Both the position numbers and the translations under genes were made by a program. A stretch of DNA of 33,690 bases from Vibrio aestivus (GTDB lineage: Bacteria > Pseudomonadota > Gammaproteobacteria > Enterobacterales > Vibrionaceae). The stretch is from assembly GCA_003263845.1 (NCBI GenBank), contig JYJN01000024.1, positions 1 to 33,690 of the forward strand. Direction: 5' to 3'. Shown here in pieces: positions 25,485 to 33,690 of this stretch; the stretch's first letter is position 1; each line of letters opens with the position of its first letter. The notes beneath the pieces are model-generated. The model saw only the letters and a program-made list of their open reading frames with translations, searched no databases and was not told where the DNA came from.

Positions 25485-27566
25485 ATGGCAGATTTATCGA
25501 AATACAGAAACATTGGTATTTTCGCGCACGTTGATGCGGGTAAAACAACTACCACTGAGCGTATCCTAAAGCTAACTGGTCAAATCCACAAAACTGGTGA
25601 AGTTCACGACGGTGAGTCAACAACTGACTTCATGGAACAGGAAGCTGAGCGCGGTATTACTATCCAGTCTGCAGCTGTAAGCTGTTTCTGGAACGATCAC
25701 CGTCTAAACGTTATCGATACTCCTGGACACGTTGACTTCACAGTAGAAGTATACCGTTCACTTAAAGTACTTGATGGCGGTATCGGCGTATTCTGTGGTT
25801 CTGGCGGTGTAGAACCTCAGTCAGAAACTAACTGGCGTTACGCTAACGAATCAGAAGTTGCTCGTCTGATTTTCGTAAACAAACTAGACCGTATGGGTGC
25901 AGATTTCTTCAACGTTGTTGACCAAGTTAAGAACGTTCTAGGTGCAAACCCACTAGTTATGACTCTACCAATCGGTCGTGAAGACAACTTCGTTGGTGTT
26001 GTAGACGTACTAAACCGTCAAGCTTACGTTTGGGATGACACTGGTCTTCCTGAAAACTACGAAATCCAAGAAGTTCCAGCGGACATGGTTGATGACCTTG
26101 AAGCATACCGCGAAGAACTTGTTGAAACAGCTGTTGAGCAAGACGAAGAGCTAATGATGGCTTACATGGAAGGTGAAGAGCCTTCTGTTGAGCAGCTAAA
26201 AGCTTGTATCCGTAAAGGTACTCGTGACCTAGCGTTCTTCCCAACATTCTGTGGTTCTGCATTCAAAAACAAAGGTATGCAGCTAATCCTAGACGCAGTT
26301 GTTGATTACCTACCAGCTCCAACTGAAGTTGATGCACAGCCTCTAACTGATAAAGATACTGGTGAGCCAACTGGTGAAGTTGCAACAGTATCTGCAGATG
26401 AGCCGCTGCGTGCTCTAGCATTTAAGATTATGGACGACCGCTTCGGTGCACTAACGTTCATCCGTATCTACTCTGGTGTAATGAAGAAGGGTGATACAAT
26501 TCTTAACGCTGCAACTGGTAAAACAGAGCGTATCGGCCGTATGGTTGAGATGCAAGCTGATGACCGTAACGAGCTAACTCAAGCTCAAGCTGGTGACATC
26601 ATCGCTGTAGTTGGTATGAAGAACGTTCAGACTGGTCACACTCTATGTGATCCTAAGCACGAATGTACTCTTGAGCCAATGATCTTCCCAGAGCCAGTAA
26701 TCTCTATCGCTGTTGCTCCTAAAGACAAAGGTTCAACTGAGAAAATGGGTATCGCTATCGGTAAGATGGTTGCAGAAGATCCATCTTTCCAAGTTGAGAC
26801 TGACGAAGATTCAGGCGAAACTATCCTGAAAGGTATGGGTGAACTTCACCTAGACATCAAGGTAGATATCCTTAAGCGTACATACGGTGTTGAACTAACT
26901 GTAGGTGCTCCTCAGGTAGCTTACCGTGAAACTATCACTCAAGCGATTGAAGATAGCTACACGCACAAGAAGCAGTCTGGTGGTTCTGGTCAGTTCGGTA
27001 AGATCGACTACCGCATCAAGCCAGGTGAGCCAAACTCAGGCTTCACGTTCTCTTCAACAGTTGTTGGTGGTAACGTACCTAAAGAATTCTGGCCTGCAGT
27101 TGAGAAAGGCTTTGCGTCAATGATGGATAACGGTGTTCTTGCTGGTTTCCCAACTCTAGACGTTGAAGTTGAACTATTCGACGGTGGTTTCCACGCAGTT
27201 GACTCTTCAGCAATCGCATTCGAAATCGCAGCGAAAGGTGCATTCCGTCAATCTATGCCAAAAGCGGGCGCACAGCTTCTTGAGCCAATCATGAAAGTTG
27301 ACGTGTTCACTCCAGAAGATCACGTTGGTGATGTAATCGGTGACCTTAACCGTCGTCGTGGCATGATCAAAGATCAACAAGCTGGTGCAACTGGCGTACG
27401 TATTAAAGCTGACGTTCCTCTATCAGAAATGTTCGGTTACATCGGTCACCTACGTACTATTACTTCTGGTCGTGGTCAATTCTCTATGGAATTTGCACAC
27501 TACGCACCATGTCCAGCAAACGTTGCTGAAGAAGTAATCGCTAAAGCGAAAGAAGAGAGCAAGTAA
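25485..27566 (+). CDS. fusA: Elongation factor G (stand-alone copy)
   Basis: A 693-aa translational GTPase that moves tRNA and mRNA through the ribosome or, with RRF, splits ribosomes. G1 is [16 protein letters not shown]2 lies in [11 protein letters not shown]3 is DTPGHVDF and G4 is NKLDRMGAD. Domains II-V follow, ending in [19 protein letters not shown]. It is not beside rpsL, rpsG or tuf, so I infer it is the second EF-G paralogue that vibrios carry rather than the str-operon gene. Division of labour between the two is not visible here. The frame is intact, codon use appears biased towards highly expressed genes, and a strong terminator follows. Confidence 0.93.
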   Translation: MADLSKYRNIGIFAHVDAGKTTTTERILKLTGQIHKTGEVHDGESTTDFMEQEAERGITIQSAAVSCFWNDHRLNVIDTPGHVDFTVEVYRSLKVLDGGIGVFCGSGGVEPQSETNWRYANESEVARLIFVNKLDRMGADFFNVVDQVKNVLGANPLVMTLPIGREDNFVGVVDVLNRQAYVWDDTGLPENYEIQEVPADMVDDLEAYREELVETAVEQDEELMMAYMEGEEPSVEQLKACIRKGTRDLAFFPTFCGSAFKNKGMQLILDAVVDYLPAPTEVDAQPLTDKDTGEPTGEVATVSADEPLRALAFKIMDDRFGALTFIRIYSGVMKKGDTILNAATGKTERIGRMVEMQADDRNELTQAQAGDIIAVVGMKNVQTGHTLCDPKHECTLEPMIFPEPVISIAVAPKDKGSTEKMGIAIGKMVAEDPSFQVETDEDSGETILKGMGELHLDIKVDILKRTYGVELTVGAPQVAYRETITQAIEDSYTHKKQSGGSGQFGKIDYRIKPGEPNSGFTFSSTVVGGNVPKEFWPAVEKGFASMMDNGVLAGFPTLDVEVELFDGGFHAVDSSAIAFEIAAKGAFRQSMPKAGAQLLEPIMKVDVFTPEDHVGDVIGDLNRRRGMIKDQQAGATGVRIKADVPLSEMFGYIGHLRTITSGRGQFSMEFAHYAPCPANVAEEVIAKAKEESK

Positions 27567-27588
27567 TTGTTTAATCTTTAGCTAATTG

Positions 27589-27624
27589 AAAGCCCTGCAA
27601 GCCATGCTTGCAGGGCTTTTTTAT
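27589..27624 (+). terminator. Rho-independent terminator after fusA
   Basis: A 13-bp perfect stem AAAGCCCTGCAAG/CTTGCAGGGCTTT with a 5-nt loop and a T-run. Confidence 0.93.
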
Positions 27625-27660
27625 TATCTAAACGTATATAGGAGGGAAGTGTTTACCTCA

Positions 27661-28607
27661 CTACCCATTGCGCCAAGGCAAAGTAAAGTCAGTCTCTAAC
27701 ACGTCGCAAGGGGCGGGATTCGCTTTTTGAAACAGCGCTACTTCATCTCTTAACCATTCAATGAACTGCTTGATTTTCTCTCGCTTAAAGTAGCTGCTAG
27801 GTGCACACAAGTAGTAGTTGTACCTTGGGCGCAACGCTGTATCTCCAATTCGAACTAACTTACCCTCCTTGATGTAGCGAACGGCCAGACTGTGCTTGAC
27901 CAAAGCTACCCCTGTACTGAAAGTGCCCCTTCAAGTACAAAGTGGGAGCCATCATATTTGAGCGTCGTTTGAGTCTTCTTACGCCCATGAGCGTATAACC
28001 ATAGATTCCAATCCATATCTGGCCACATGTCCTCGATGAGTTCTGCTCGGGCCAAGTCTTGAATGCGATAAATGTTGTGCTGACTCTGATACATTGGGTG
28101 GCAAACCGGATAGACCACCTCATCCATGAGTATTCTTGATTCCAAGTTTTTGTAATCCCCTAGCCCATAGCGAATACACAGATCGACGTTGGAATCTTGG
28201 AAATTGACCAGTTGATTAGAAGGCTCAAGTAACAGCGAAAGATCGGGGTGCTGCAGTCGATAATCGCCAATACGTGGTACAAGCCAGTGCTGGGCAAAAG
28301 AAGGAAGGGTGGAGATCGACAACTGGTTGGGGTTGGGATCTTGGTTGATGAGTTGGACCCCTTTGCGCAGGTGATCGAAACCCCGCTGAGTTTGCTCAAA
28401 AAGCAGTTGTCCTTCTGCGGTGAGCTCTACCTGTCGGTGACGCCTGATAAACAGAGCACAATCTAAAAACTCTTCAAGAACACGTATTTGTTGGCTGATG
28501 GCAGCGGCGCTGACATAGAGCTTGTCAGCGGCCAGTTTGAAGCTTTTTAGTTCGGCAGCTGTGGAGAAGTAGTAAAGCCCTTGCAGTGGCGGCATTCTCT
28601 CTTTCAC
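27661..28607 (-). CDS. LysR-family transcriptional regulator (GcvA-like), frameshifted
   Basis: An about 315-aa LysR regulator. The N-terminal winged HTH (about residues 8-65) has LAADKLYVSAAAISQQIRVLEE. The effector domain starts near 95 with STLPSFAQHWLVPRI and contains VDLCIRYGLGDY, as in GcvA-type proteins. One G is missing near 27910 (four G where five are needed); the repair gives LSVQGVALVKHSLAVRYI and an exact codon count. I use GTG 28607, 8 nt after AAGGA; ATG 28595 in the same frame is an alternative. It is divergent from a DUF1127 gene, its likely target. It is a paralogue of the LysR at 29019. Confidence 0.85.
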
Positions 28608-28712
28608 TTAAGTTTTCCTTAACTAAGTAGCAATATAGATCGTTTGAAGGAAGTTACGAAAAGGTTAAATATTGCACTGTAAGTTGAGTAAAGCAAGCAG
28701 GAGATTCAAACT

Positions 28713-28919
28713 ATGACTACATTAGCTATTTTCCGCACTTCTATCTCTCGAAACAGTGCGGGCATCATAATTAAGAATATCTTTACTAAGTTAGTGCAAT
28801 GGAGAAGTCAGTCTCGCTCGCGCAAGCACTTGGCGGATTTGCCAGACCATCTCCTTAACGATGTTGGCTTAACCAAAGAACAAGCTCGACGGGAAAGCGA
28901 ACGCCCTTTCTGGCATTGA
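28713..28919 (+). CDS. DUF1127 family small protein
   Basis: A 68-aa basic protein with the DUF1127 core at its C-terminal half: RKHLADLPDHLLNDVGLTKE, ending RRESERPFWH. Members are small RNA-binding-like or regulatory proteins, some affecting phosphate or C1 metabolism in alphaproteobacteria; the role in vibrios is unknown. The start ATG 28713 has CAGGAGA eight nt upstream. It faces the LysR gene at 28607 across a gap of about 105 bp, so it is probably regulated by it. Confidence 0.85.
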   Translation: MTTLAIFRTSISRNSAGIIIKNIFTKLVQWRSQSRSRKHLADLPDHLLNDVGLTKEQARRESERPFWH

Positions 28920-29018
28920 GGACTGTGAGTGGGTTTGATGAAGCGAAACGAGCTTTGTCAGGCTTGCTAGCAACGCGGTAAGGTAAATGCAGTGGCTGAA
29001 GCCTGAGTAGATGACTCG

Positions 29019-29923
29019 TTAAATCTGAGAGTCAACAGCCACTTCACTGCCTAACCAGTCAGTAAAGAGTGAGCAACGAACTTTTCTCGGTGAGTTTGGG
29101 TCGCTGCACATCGAGAACTTAATGCCGGGTGATATGCCAATATCAAACGGTCGGCAAAGCAACCCTTGTTCGATCAAACTGCTAGCTAAACTTTCAGATG
29201 CTAGACAGACGCCATGACCAGCCATCACAGTGCTTAGCGCCATCTCAAATGTTTCGACCTCCATCCACTGTATTTGGTCAGTATTGATTTCCACATTGCC
29301 GCTTTAAACCATTTTTGCCAACTGATACTTTCTACGCCGTAGTGAACTAGCCAGCATCTTTGAATCTGTTCAGGATCCGACAGATTCATAGATTTGGCGA
29401 GTTGTGGGGAGCAATAAGCGTATATCTTCTCTTCTATCAAGGTTTGTCGAGTCAGTTCGACATCTTCTTCGAGTTTATCGCCTTGAACGATGGCCAGATC
29501 AACGTGGCCGTGCCTCAAATCAGGAGAGTCGCAGGTCGAATTTATCTTAATTGGAATTCCTGGATGAAGAGCTGAGAACTTCCAAAGCCTTGGAAGTAGC
29601 CAGCGAGACGCAAAAGAGGGTGGGCAACTGACACTGATGAGCCCTTCGATTGGCTCTGATTGGATCTGGTTTAGTCCTGAAATGATGTGCTCGAAGCCTT
29701 TTTTAATTTCACCGTAAAGCGTCTTCCCTTTATCAGTGAGGATCATTTCACGTCCTTGCCTGATAAAGAGTTTACATTCCAAGGTTTCCTCAAGTTGACG
29801 AATTTTTTGACTGACAGCTGCTTGGCTAATACACAGCTCAGATGCGGCTTTACTGTAGTTGCAGTGCCTTGCCGCAGCCTCAAAGTAGCGTAAACCCGCT
29901 AGATGTCTAAGTCTGTTATCCAT
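29019..29923 (-). CDS. LysR-family transcriptional regulator (GcvA-like), frameshifted
   Basis: An about 301-aa LysR regulator, paralogous to the one at 27661. Its HTH has YSKAASELCISQAAVSQKIRQLEE, and the effector domain begins ISVSCPPSFASRWLLPRL, parallel to STLPSFAQHWLVPRI in the neighbour. One base is missing near 29297 (GCAATGTGG for GCAAATGTGG) and splits the raw sequence into two overlapping frames after WFKAA. The repair continues NVEINTDQIQWMEVETFEMA. The start is ATG 29923. It is divergent from a second small DUF1127-like gene at 30022. Inducer unknown. Confidence 0.84.
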
Positions 29924-30021
29924 AACTTCAGCTTATAATATTTGTCAGTATTGATTGTTCGTAATAGTAAGTTCCCTTGCACATAATAACAACAGTTTAG
30001 CGAGGTAAGTGGAAAGGGATT

Positions 30022-30219
30022 ATGAGAATTGCGATAGAATGGGGCTTCAACTTTGAGTTAAGTACGAAAAGAACTGTATGGAAATCAAGCTTTGGAAGTT
30101 TAAGCAAGACTTGGAAGCCTAAACAGATTCATCCGATAACTTTGAGTCGGCACTTACGTAATGATTTAGGCCTTGAAGAGTCGACTCCAATGAGAAATGA
30201 CTATTATACCTACTTATAG
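30022..30219 (+). CDS. Small protein with DUF1127-like C-terminus
   Basis: A 65-aa basic protein starting MRIAIEWGFNFELSTKRT. I see no strong family match overall, but LSRHLRNDLGLEES parallels LPDHLLNDVGLTKE of the DUF1127 protein at 28713, at a similar distance from the end. It also sits divergent to a LysR gene, exactly as that one does. A GGAAAGGGA ribosome site lies just before ATG 30022. I infer a diverged DUF1127 paralogue. Confidence 0.6.
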   Translation: MRIAIEWGFNFELSTKRTVWKSSFGSLSKTWKPKQIHPITLSRHLRNDLGLEESTPMRNDYYTYL

Positions 30220-30260
30220 CCCATCGGTTTTTTAGCAATGATGTTAGTCGTAAGTGACTT

Positions 30261-30284
30261 AAAAAGCGACCAATCGGCCGCTTT
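30261..30284 (-). terminator. Rho-independent terminator of the acyl-CoA synthetase gene
   Basis: On the minus strand AAAGCGGCC pairs with GGTCGCTTT (one G:U) around GATT and runs into T5, 26 nt past the repaired stop. Confidence 0.75.
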
Positions 30285-30309
30285 GTAAGTAACGTTGACT
30301 CTATCCAGA

Positions 30310-31992
30310 CTAATCTTCCCAAATAACGAGTTGGTCTTTCGGCCAGTTTTGTCCTACATCATGATATTTCTGTTCTAATACATGGCGTTTGATTTTTAGG
30401 TAGGGTTAAGACGCCGTTATCAATGCTCCAAGGCTCTTTGATCATCAGTACGCCTTTGATCTTTTCATGAGAGCCGAGCTGCTCGTTCATCTTAGCGATG
30501 ACCCGTTTGGTGGTGTTCTCATATCGCTGGCGATCAAAGTTCGGAAAGTCGTGCGGGACAACAAGCAAAATTGGACCTGGGAGCCAAGGCCAATTAAACA
30601 CATCATCTCGACGCGGCTGTACTCAAACAGTTTCTTTTCAATAGGAACAGGGGCAACGAATTTACCTTTGGCGGTTTTAAAGGTATCTTTTTTGCGGCCC
30701 TGAATAGATAGATAACCCTCAGCATCAATCGCTCCGATATCGCCAGTATGAAGCCAACCGTCGTCATTGAAGGCTTCTTGTGTGGCAATGTCGTTCTTAT
30801 AGTAGCCTGAGAATAGGCCTTGCCCGCGCACGAGAATTTCGTCGTCCTCGGCTATTTTGAGATCAATACCAGGCCCTGCATTACCTACCGTACCGATTTT
30901 GTCAGCACGAAATGGGTAGTTGATGGTGCTGTAGGCAAAAGACTCGGTCATCCCCCATGCTTCCGTGATATTAAGCCCGACACTTCGGTACCACTCTAAT
31001 AGAGCGGGCGATACAGGTGCTGAACCACAGCCCAATACTCGCGCTTGATCCAGACCCAATCCGTCAGCAAGCTTCTTCTTAATCAACGAATTAATAAAGG
31101 GGATCTTAAGTAGAATATTGAGCTTACGTTGTGGCAGTTTATCTTGAATACGTTGTTGGAATAGAGTCCATAACCTAGGCACTGAGATGAACAGCGTTGG
31201 CCTTTGCATTTTGACATCTTCGATGAAAGTATCGAGCGATTCAGGGAACGCCGTTAAGATACCGCCTTTAATAGAGCTACCAAAAATGTAAACTCTCTCA
31301 GTAATGTGCGCCAATGGTAAGTAAGAGAACAGTCTGTCCGACGGTTCAATACCGATATGATCAACCAGTTGTTGTACCGACCAGTTAAAGGCACCGTAAG
31401 TCAGCATTGCCCCTTTTGGTAAACCTGACGTCCCCGACGTATATACAATCGACATAAGTTTGTCGTCGTGGTGAATAGGGCGGCTATTACTGGGCGTTGC
31501 TTCACTTATTAGGCCGGTAAACGTATGTTGGCATTTAGGTGCTGAGTCGTAAGGTAATGAAATGCTGATGACCTCAGGTAGTTTTGCAAAAACCTCTTGA
31601 GTCGCAGCGGCATCATCCAGTTTGCCAGCAATGACGATATTGCTCTCACTGTGGGTAATACAATACTCGATCGTATCTGCACCAGCGGTTGGGAAGACAG
31701 GCACACTGATAAAATCACCAAGCATAAAGGCCAAATCGCAAATGAACCATTCGGCACAATTTTTCGATATCAGTGCAATTTTATCTCCTGGCTTTGCGCC
31801 GAGCTTTTCAAGTGCAGTGACGAGCTTTAACGCTTGATCGGCAACTTCACTGTAGGTGTAAGTGACAAACTCGCGATTAATGATTTGTTTTAAATAGATC
31901 TCATTGGGACGTTCCTCGGCCCATTTGAGGATCAGTTCGTTAGGTGGGGGGAGAGCACACGATGGTTTAGATAACTCGTTAGGCTGAATCAT
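30310..31992 (-). CDS. AMP-binding / long-chain acyl-CoA synthetase-like protein, frameshifted
   Basis: An about 561-aa adenylate-forming ligase that should activate a fatty or related carboxylic acid to its CoA thioester. Motifs: P-loop MSIVYTSGTSGLPKGAML near residue 175, the AWGMTES adenine motif, GWLHTGDIGAIDAEGYLSI, and GRKKDTFKTAKGKFVAP leading to the C-terminal lid. One base is missing near 30578 (repair gives GSQGPILLVVPHDF) and two more near 30399-30406, after which the frame continues KIKRHVLEQKYHD and ends VIWED at TAG 30310. The repaired length is an exact number of codons. ATG 31992 has GGAG eight nt upstream. The exact substrate is unknown. Confidence 0.86.
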
Positions 31993-32114
31993 TGTCTAAC
32001 TCCATGTTATTGGTAATTTATTAGAATATTTATGTTAACAGCTTGTTAACTTTAGCAGTGTTTGGGTAGACAGAAAAGACACAGATCGTGTCGGAATGTG
32101 ATTGAGTGATCTGG

Positions 32115-32855
32115 TTAATGGATTTGTCGAAAACTAGCAGGGGTGATTCCCGTTTTTTTCTTGAATATACGTGAGAAGTAAGAAACGTCTTTGTAGCCGC
32201 ACTGATAAGCAATGGAAGCGATCTTGGAGTCTCGTTCACTAACGAGGAGGTGCTTAGCAAGAGAAATTCGCTTTGAGGTAAGGTAGTCTCGGAAACTCAT
32301 TCCAATGGATTGATGAAATAGTCGAGAAAAATAAGTGACTGAATAATGGCAATAATCCGCTATGTCTTCTTCACGAATAGTTTCCGAAATATGGCTGTCT
32401 ATGTATCTTAATATTTCAGCTAGATCCTTACTTATTTTATTCTCTTCAAAATGTTTTTTGTTTCTGTGAAGATGTATAACTTCTTGATGTCTAGAAAATA
32501 AATAGTGAATATTTTTGCTTAGCGTTTCTATCCAGCTTTCAATATTACTATTTTGAATATTGTAACTATCTAGTATGACGTCGAGATCCAAAAAGTTAGT
32601 GTCTATTTTATCATCGTGAATGAGAATGAGCTTTTTATCTAAGTTCTGACACATTTTTATAGATGTTATTAATAAAGACTGTGTTTGTATTGGATCGTAA
32701 TAGAAAAAACAAAACTCGATTTCTCTTTCACTTAATATAGATACATCGTGTCCACTTTCTTGAATGCTAAAGTACTTTCCCAAAATATTGAGCGTGTCTT
32801 TGGGAAGAAAAGAGATCGATTTTCCAAGCCAGTGACCCGTGTGTAAGACGTCCAT
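32115..32855 (-). CDS. AraC-family transcriptional regulator
   Basis: A 246-aa regulator. The C-terminal ~100 residues hold two helix-turn-helix motifs of the AraC family: IREEDIADYCHYSVTYFSRL, then KIASIAYQCGYKDVSYFSRI, followed by FKKKTGITPASFRQ. The N-terminal part (about 1-140) matches no sensor I recognise. The gene is unusually AT-rich compared with its neighbours, suggesting acquisition. I start at ATG 32855, with GGAGG 12 nt upstream, a longish spacing; a GTG at 32882 is the other option. It lies divergent to the flp pilin gene across 456 bp, so control of the Tad locus is plausible but unproven. Confidence 0.83.
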   Translation of the reverse strand: MDVLHTGHWLGKSISFLPKDTLNILGKYFSIQESGHDVSILSEREIEFCFFYYDPIQTQSLLITSIKMCQNLDKKLILIHDDKIDTNFLDLDVILDSYNIQNSNIESWIETLSKNIHYLFSRHQEVIHLHRNKKHFEENKISKDLAEILRYIDSHISETIREEDIADYCHYSVTYFSRLFHQSIGMSFRDYLTSKRISLAKHLLVSERDSKIASIAYQCGYKDVSYFSRIFKKKTGITPASFRQIH

Positions 32856-33311
32856 GTGCTTCAAGTGCCTCCAAACTGTCACACTCTAAACTAAAAGGTT
32901 AGGAGACACAGGAGAAAGTTCAAGTAAGAGTTTAATTGATAGCTCTATCATTTTATTTGTAAATATTTGTGGCACAGATCTTATTTATTCCTCAATGTAC
33001 TGCTGTCAAGTATCAAAAATGAGAATTTGACCAACGCTGTCTATGGTTGATTTCTCTGTATGCTTGCCTTTGGATCTATTTCTAACTAGGTCATTGAGTT
33101 AATCAAAGCTTTGATGTTAACTTCGGCTCCAATTAAATTTCACCTCGGCGAGTTGGACAAGCAATTTGTTATTTTTTGGTCTAATTACTCTATAAATATT
33201 GGGCAAAAAAGTCCTATCGATAGCTAATAAAGTCCTAACGATTCCTTATCCAGATCTCTAAATTTAAAGACAAGCAACAACGGTTTGTTGCCTTTAGAAG
33301 GAGACTAAATA
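32856..33311. other. AT-rich divergent control region between the AraC gene and flp
   Basis: No ORF is supported. Contents: a 14-bp perfect palindrome ATCAAAGCTTTGAT (33102-33115), a pair of direct repeats (33208-33242), a possible -10 TAAATT near 33258, and a hairpin GCAACAA/TTGTTGC (about 33274-33291) just before the flp ribosome site. Confidence 0.55.
33208..33242 (+). promoter_or_regulatory. Direct repeat, 21-bp period, upstream of flp
   Basis: AAAGTCCTATCGAT (33208-33221) and AAAGTCCTAACGAT (33229-33242) differ at one of 14 positions and repeat every 21 bp, two helical turns. This is the geometry of AraC-family half-sites. It ends 70 nt before the flp ATG. Confidence 0.55.
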
Positions 33312-33488
33312 ATGAATAAGTTTACTCAGATGATGAAATCATTCTTGAAGGATGAAGAAGGTCTAACAGTCGTTGAATACGTTGTGGGTGCAGGCTTGCT
33401 AGTTGGTGGTTTGACAGTGCTTTTCTCAACCCTTGGTACGGAACTAGCGGCGGAGCTTACAGCTATTATCGGGGGTATTCAAAGTTAA
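33312..33488 (+). CDS. flp: Flp family type IVb pilin
   Basis: A 58-aa prepilin of the Flp/Tad adhesive pilus. The leader MNKFTQMMKSFLKDEEG ends in the prepilin peptidase site: Gly17, then LTVVEY with Glu at +5 and Tyr at +6, the hallmark of Flp pilins. A hydrophobic helix VVGAGLLVGGLTVLFSTLG follows. AAGGAG lies 8-9 nt before ATG 33312. Too short for common ORF cut-offs. Flp is normally the first gene of the tad/rcp cluster, which probably continues beyond the window. Confidence 0.9.
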   Translation: MNKFTQMMKSFLKDEEGLTVVEYVVGAGLLVGGLTVLFSTLGTELAAELTAIIGGIQS

Positions 33489-33641
33489 TAGTAGTCACTA
33501 TTAATGTTGGTAGTTATTAACAGTTTCAGGAATTGTGGCTCAGATATAACAGAAGATTGAATTTTACTTTCTGTTCAAATATTCGGTTGCCGTCTACTAT
33601 TAGAAAGCACTAGACGTAATTCAGTGCAAGGGGAGGCGGCA

Positions 33642-33690
33642 ATGAATATTATAATAGCGAAGGTTCGTCGGTTTGTATCTGATGAGTCCG
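33642..33690 (+). CDS. Start of a further Tad-locus gene (partial), possibly a second Flp-like pilin
   Basis: Only 16 codons are present: MNIIIAKVRRFVSDES. GGGGAGG lies just before the ATG, a strong ribosome site. The basic N-terminus ending in Asp-Glu-Ser resembles the leader of Flp or TadE/F-type pilins just before their cleavage Gly, and does not resemble the hydrophobic start of a prepilin peptidase. The identity is a guess. Confidence 0.45.
   Translation, partial: MNIIIAKVRRFVSDES

Overview
The window looks like a chromosome segment of a Vibrio (Vibrionaceae, Gammaproteobacteria). The nucleoside transporter is nearly collinear with the crystallised Vibrio cholerae CNT. The order grcA, nfo, ung, yaaA, tatD, nupC, deoCADB, serB, double-PilZ gene, radA, fusA matches my memory of V. 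cholerae chromosome 1. Intergenic repeats of types I associate with vibrios are present.

Layout. 1-2300: end of carB, a TauE/TSUP permease, then a minus-strand trio (flavodoxin, glyoxalase-fold protein, questin-oxidase-like protein). 3400-6920: grcA under a tandem FNR-type promoter, the DNA repair genes nfo and ung, a hemerythrin-like protein and a DUF3545 protein. 7640-10900: an AGCS amino acid:Na+ symporter, yaaA, a DUF5363 protein and tatD. 11100-17560: a nucleoside uptake and catabolism block. NupC imports nucleosides, DeoD and DeoA phosphorolyse them, DeoB converts (deoxy)ribose-1-phosphate to the 5-phosphate, and DeoC cleaves deoxyribose-5-phosphate. The control regions carry a shared LacI-family-type (CytR/PurR-like) 9-mer, CRP-like sites and a long structured deoC leader. 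Two copies of an 82-bp palindromic repeat flank deoA. 17650-23290: ytjB/serB divergent pair, a large double-PilZ c-di-GMP receptor and radA. 23290-27570: a 263-bp MITE-like element, a 7TM GGDEF protein and a stand-alone EF-G. 27660-30220: two paralogous divergent units, each a LysR regulator facing a small DUF1127-type protein. 30310-33690: a long-chain acyl-CoA synthetase-like enzyme, an AraC regulator and the start of a Flp/Tad pilus locus.

Quality warning. Thirteen genes carry single-base frameshifts (about 18 events, nearly all lost bases in short homopolymers). Each repaired gene becomes a whole number of codons and a full-length family member. They are best read as sequencing or assembly errors, and I annotate the genes over their full repaired span.
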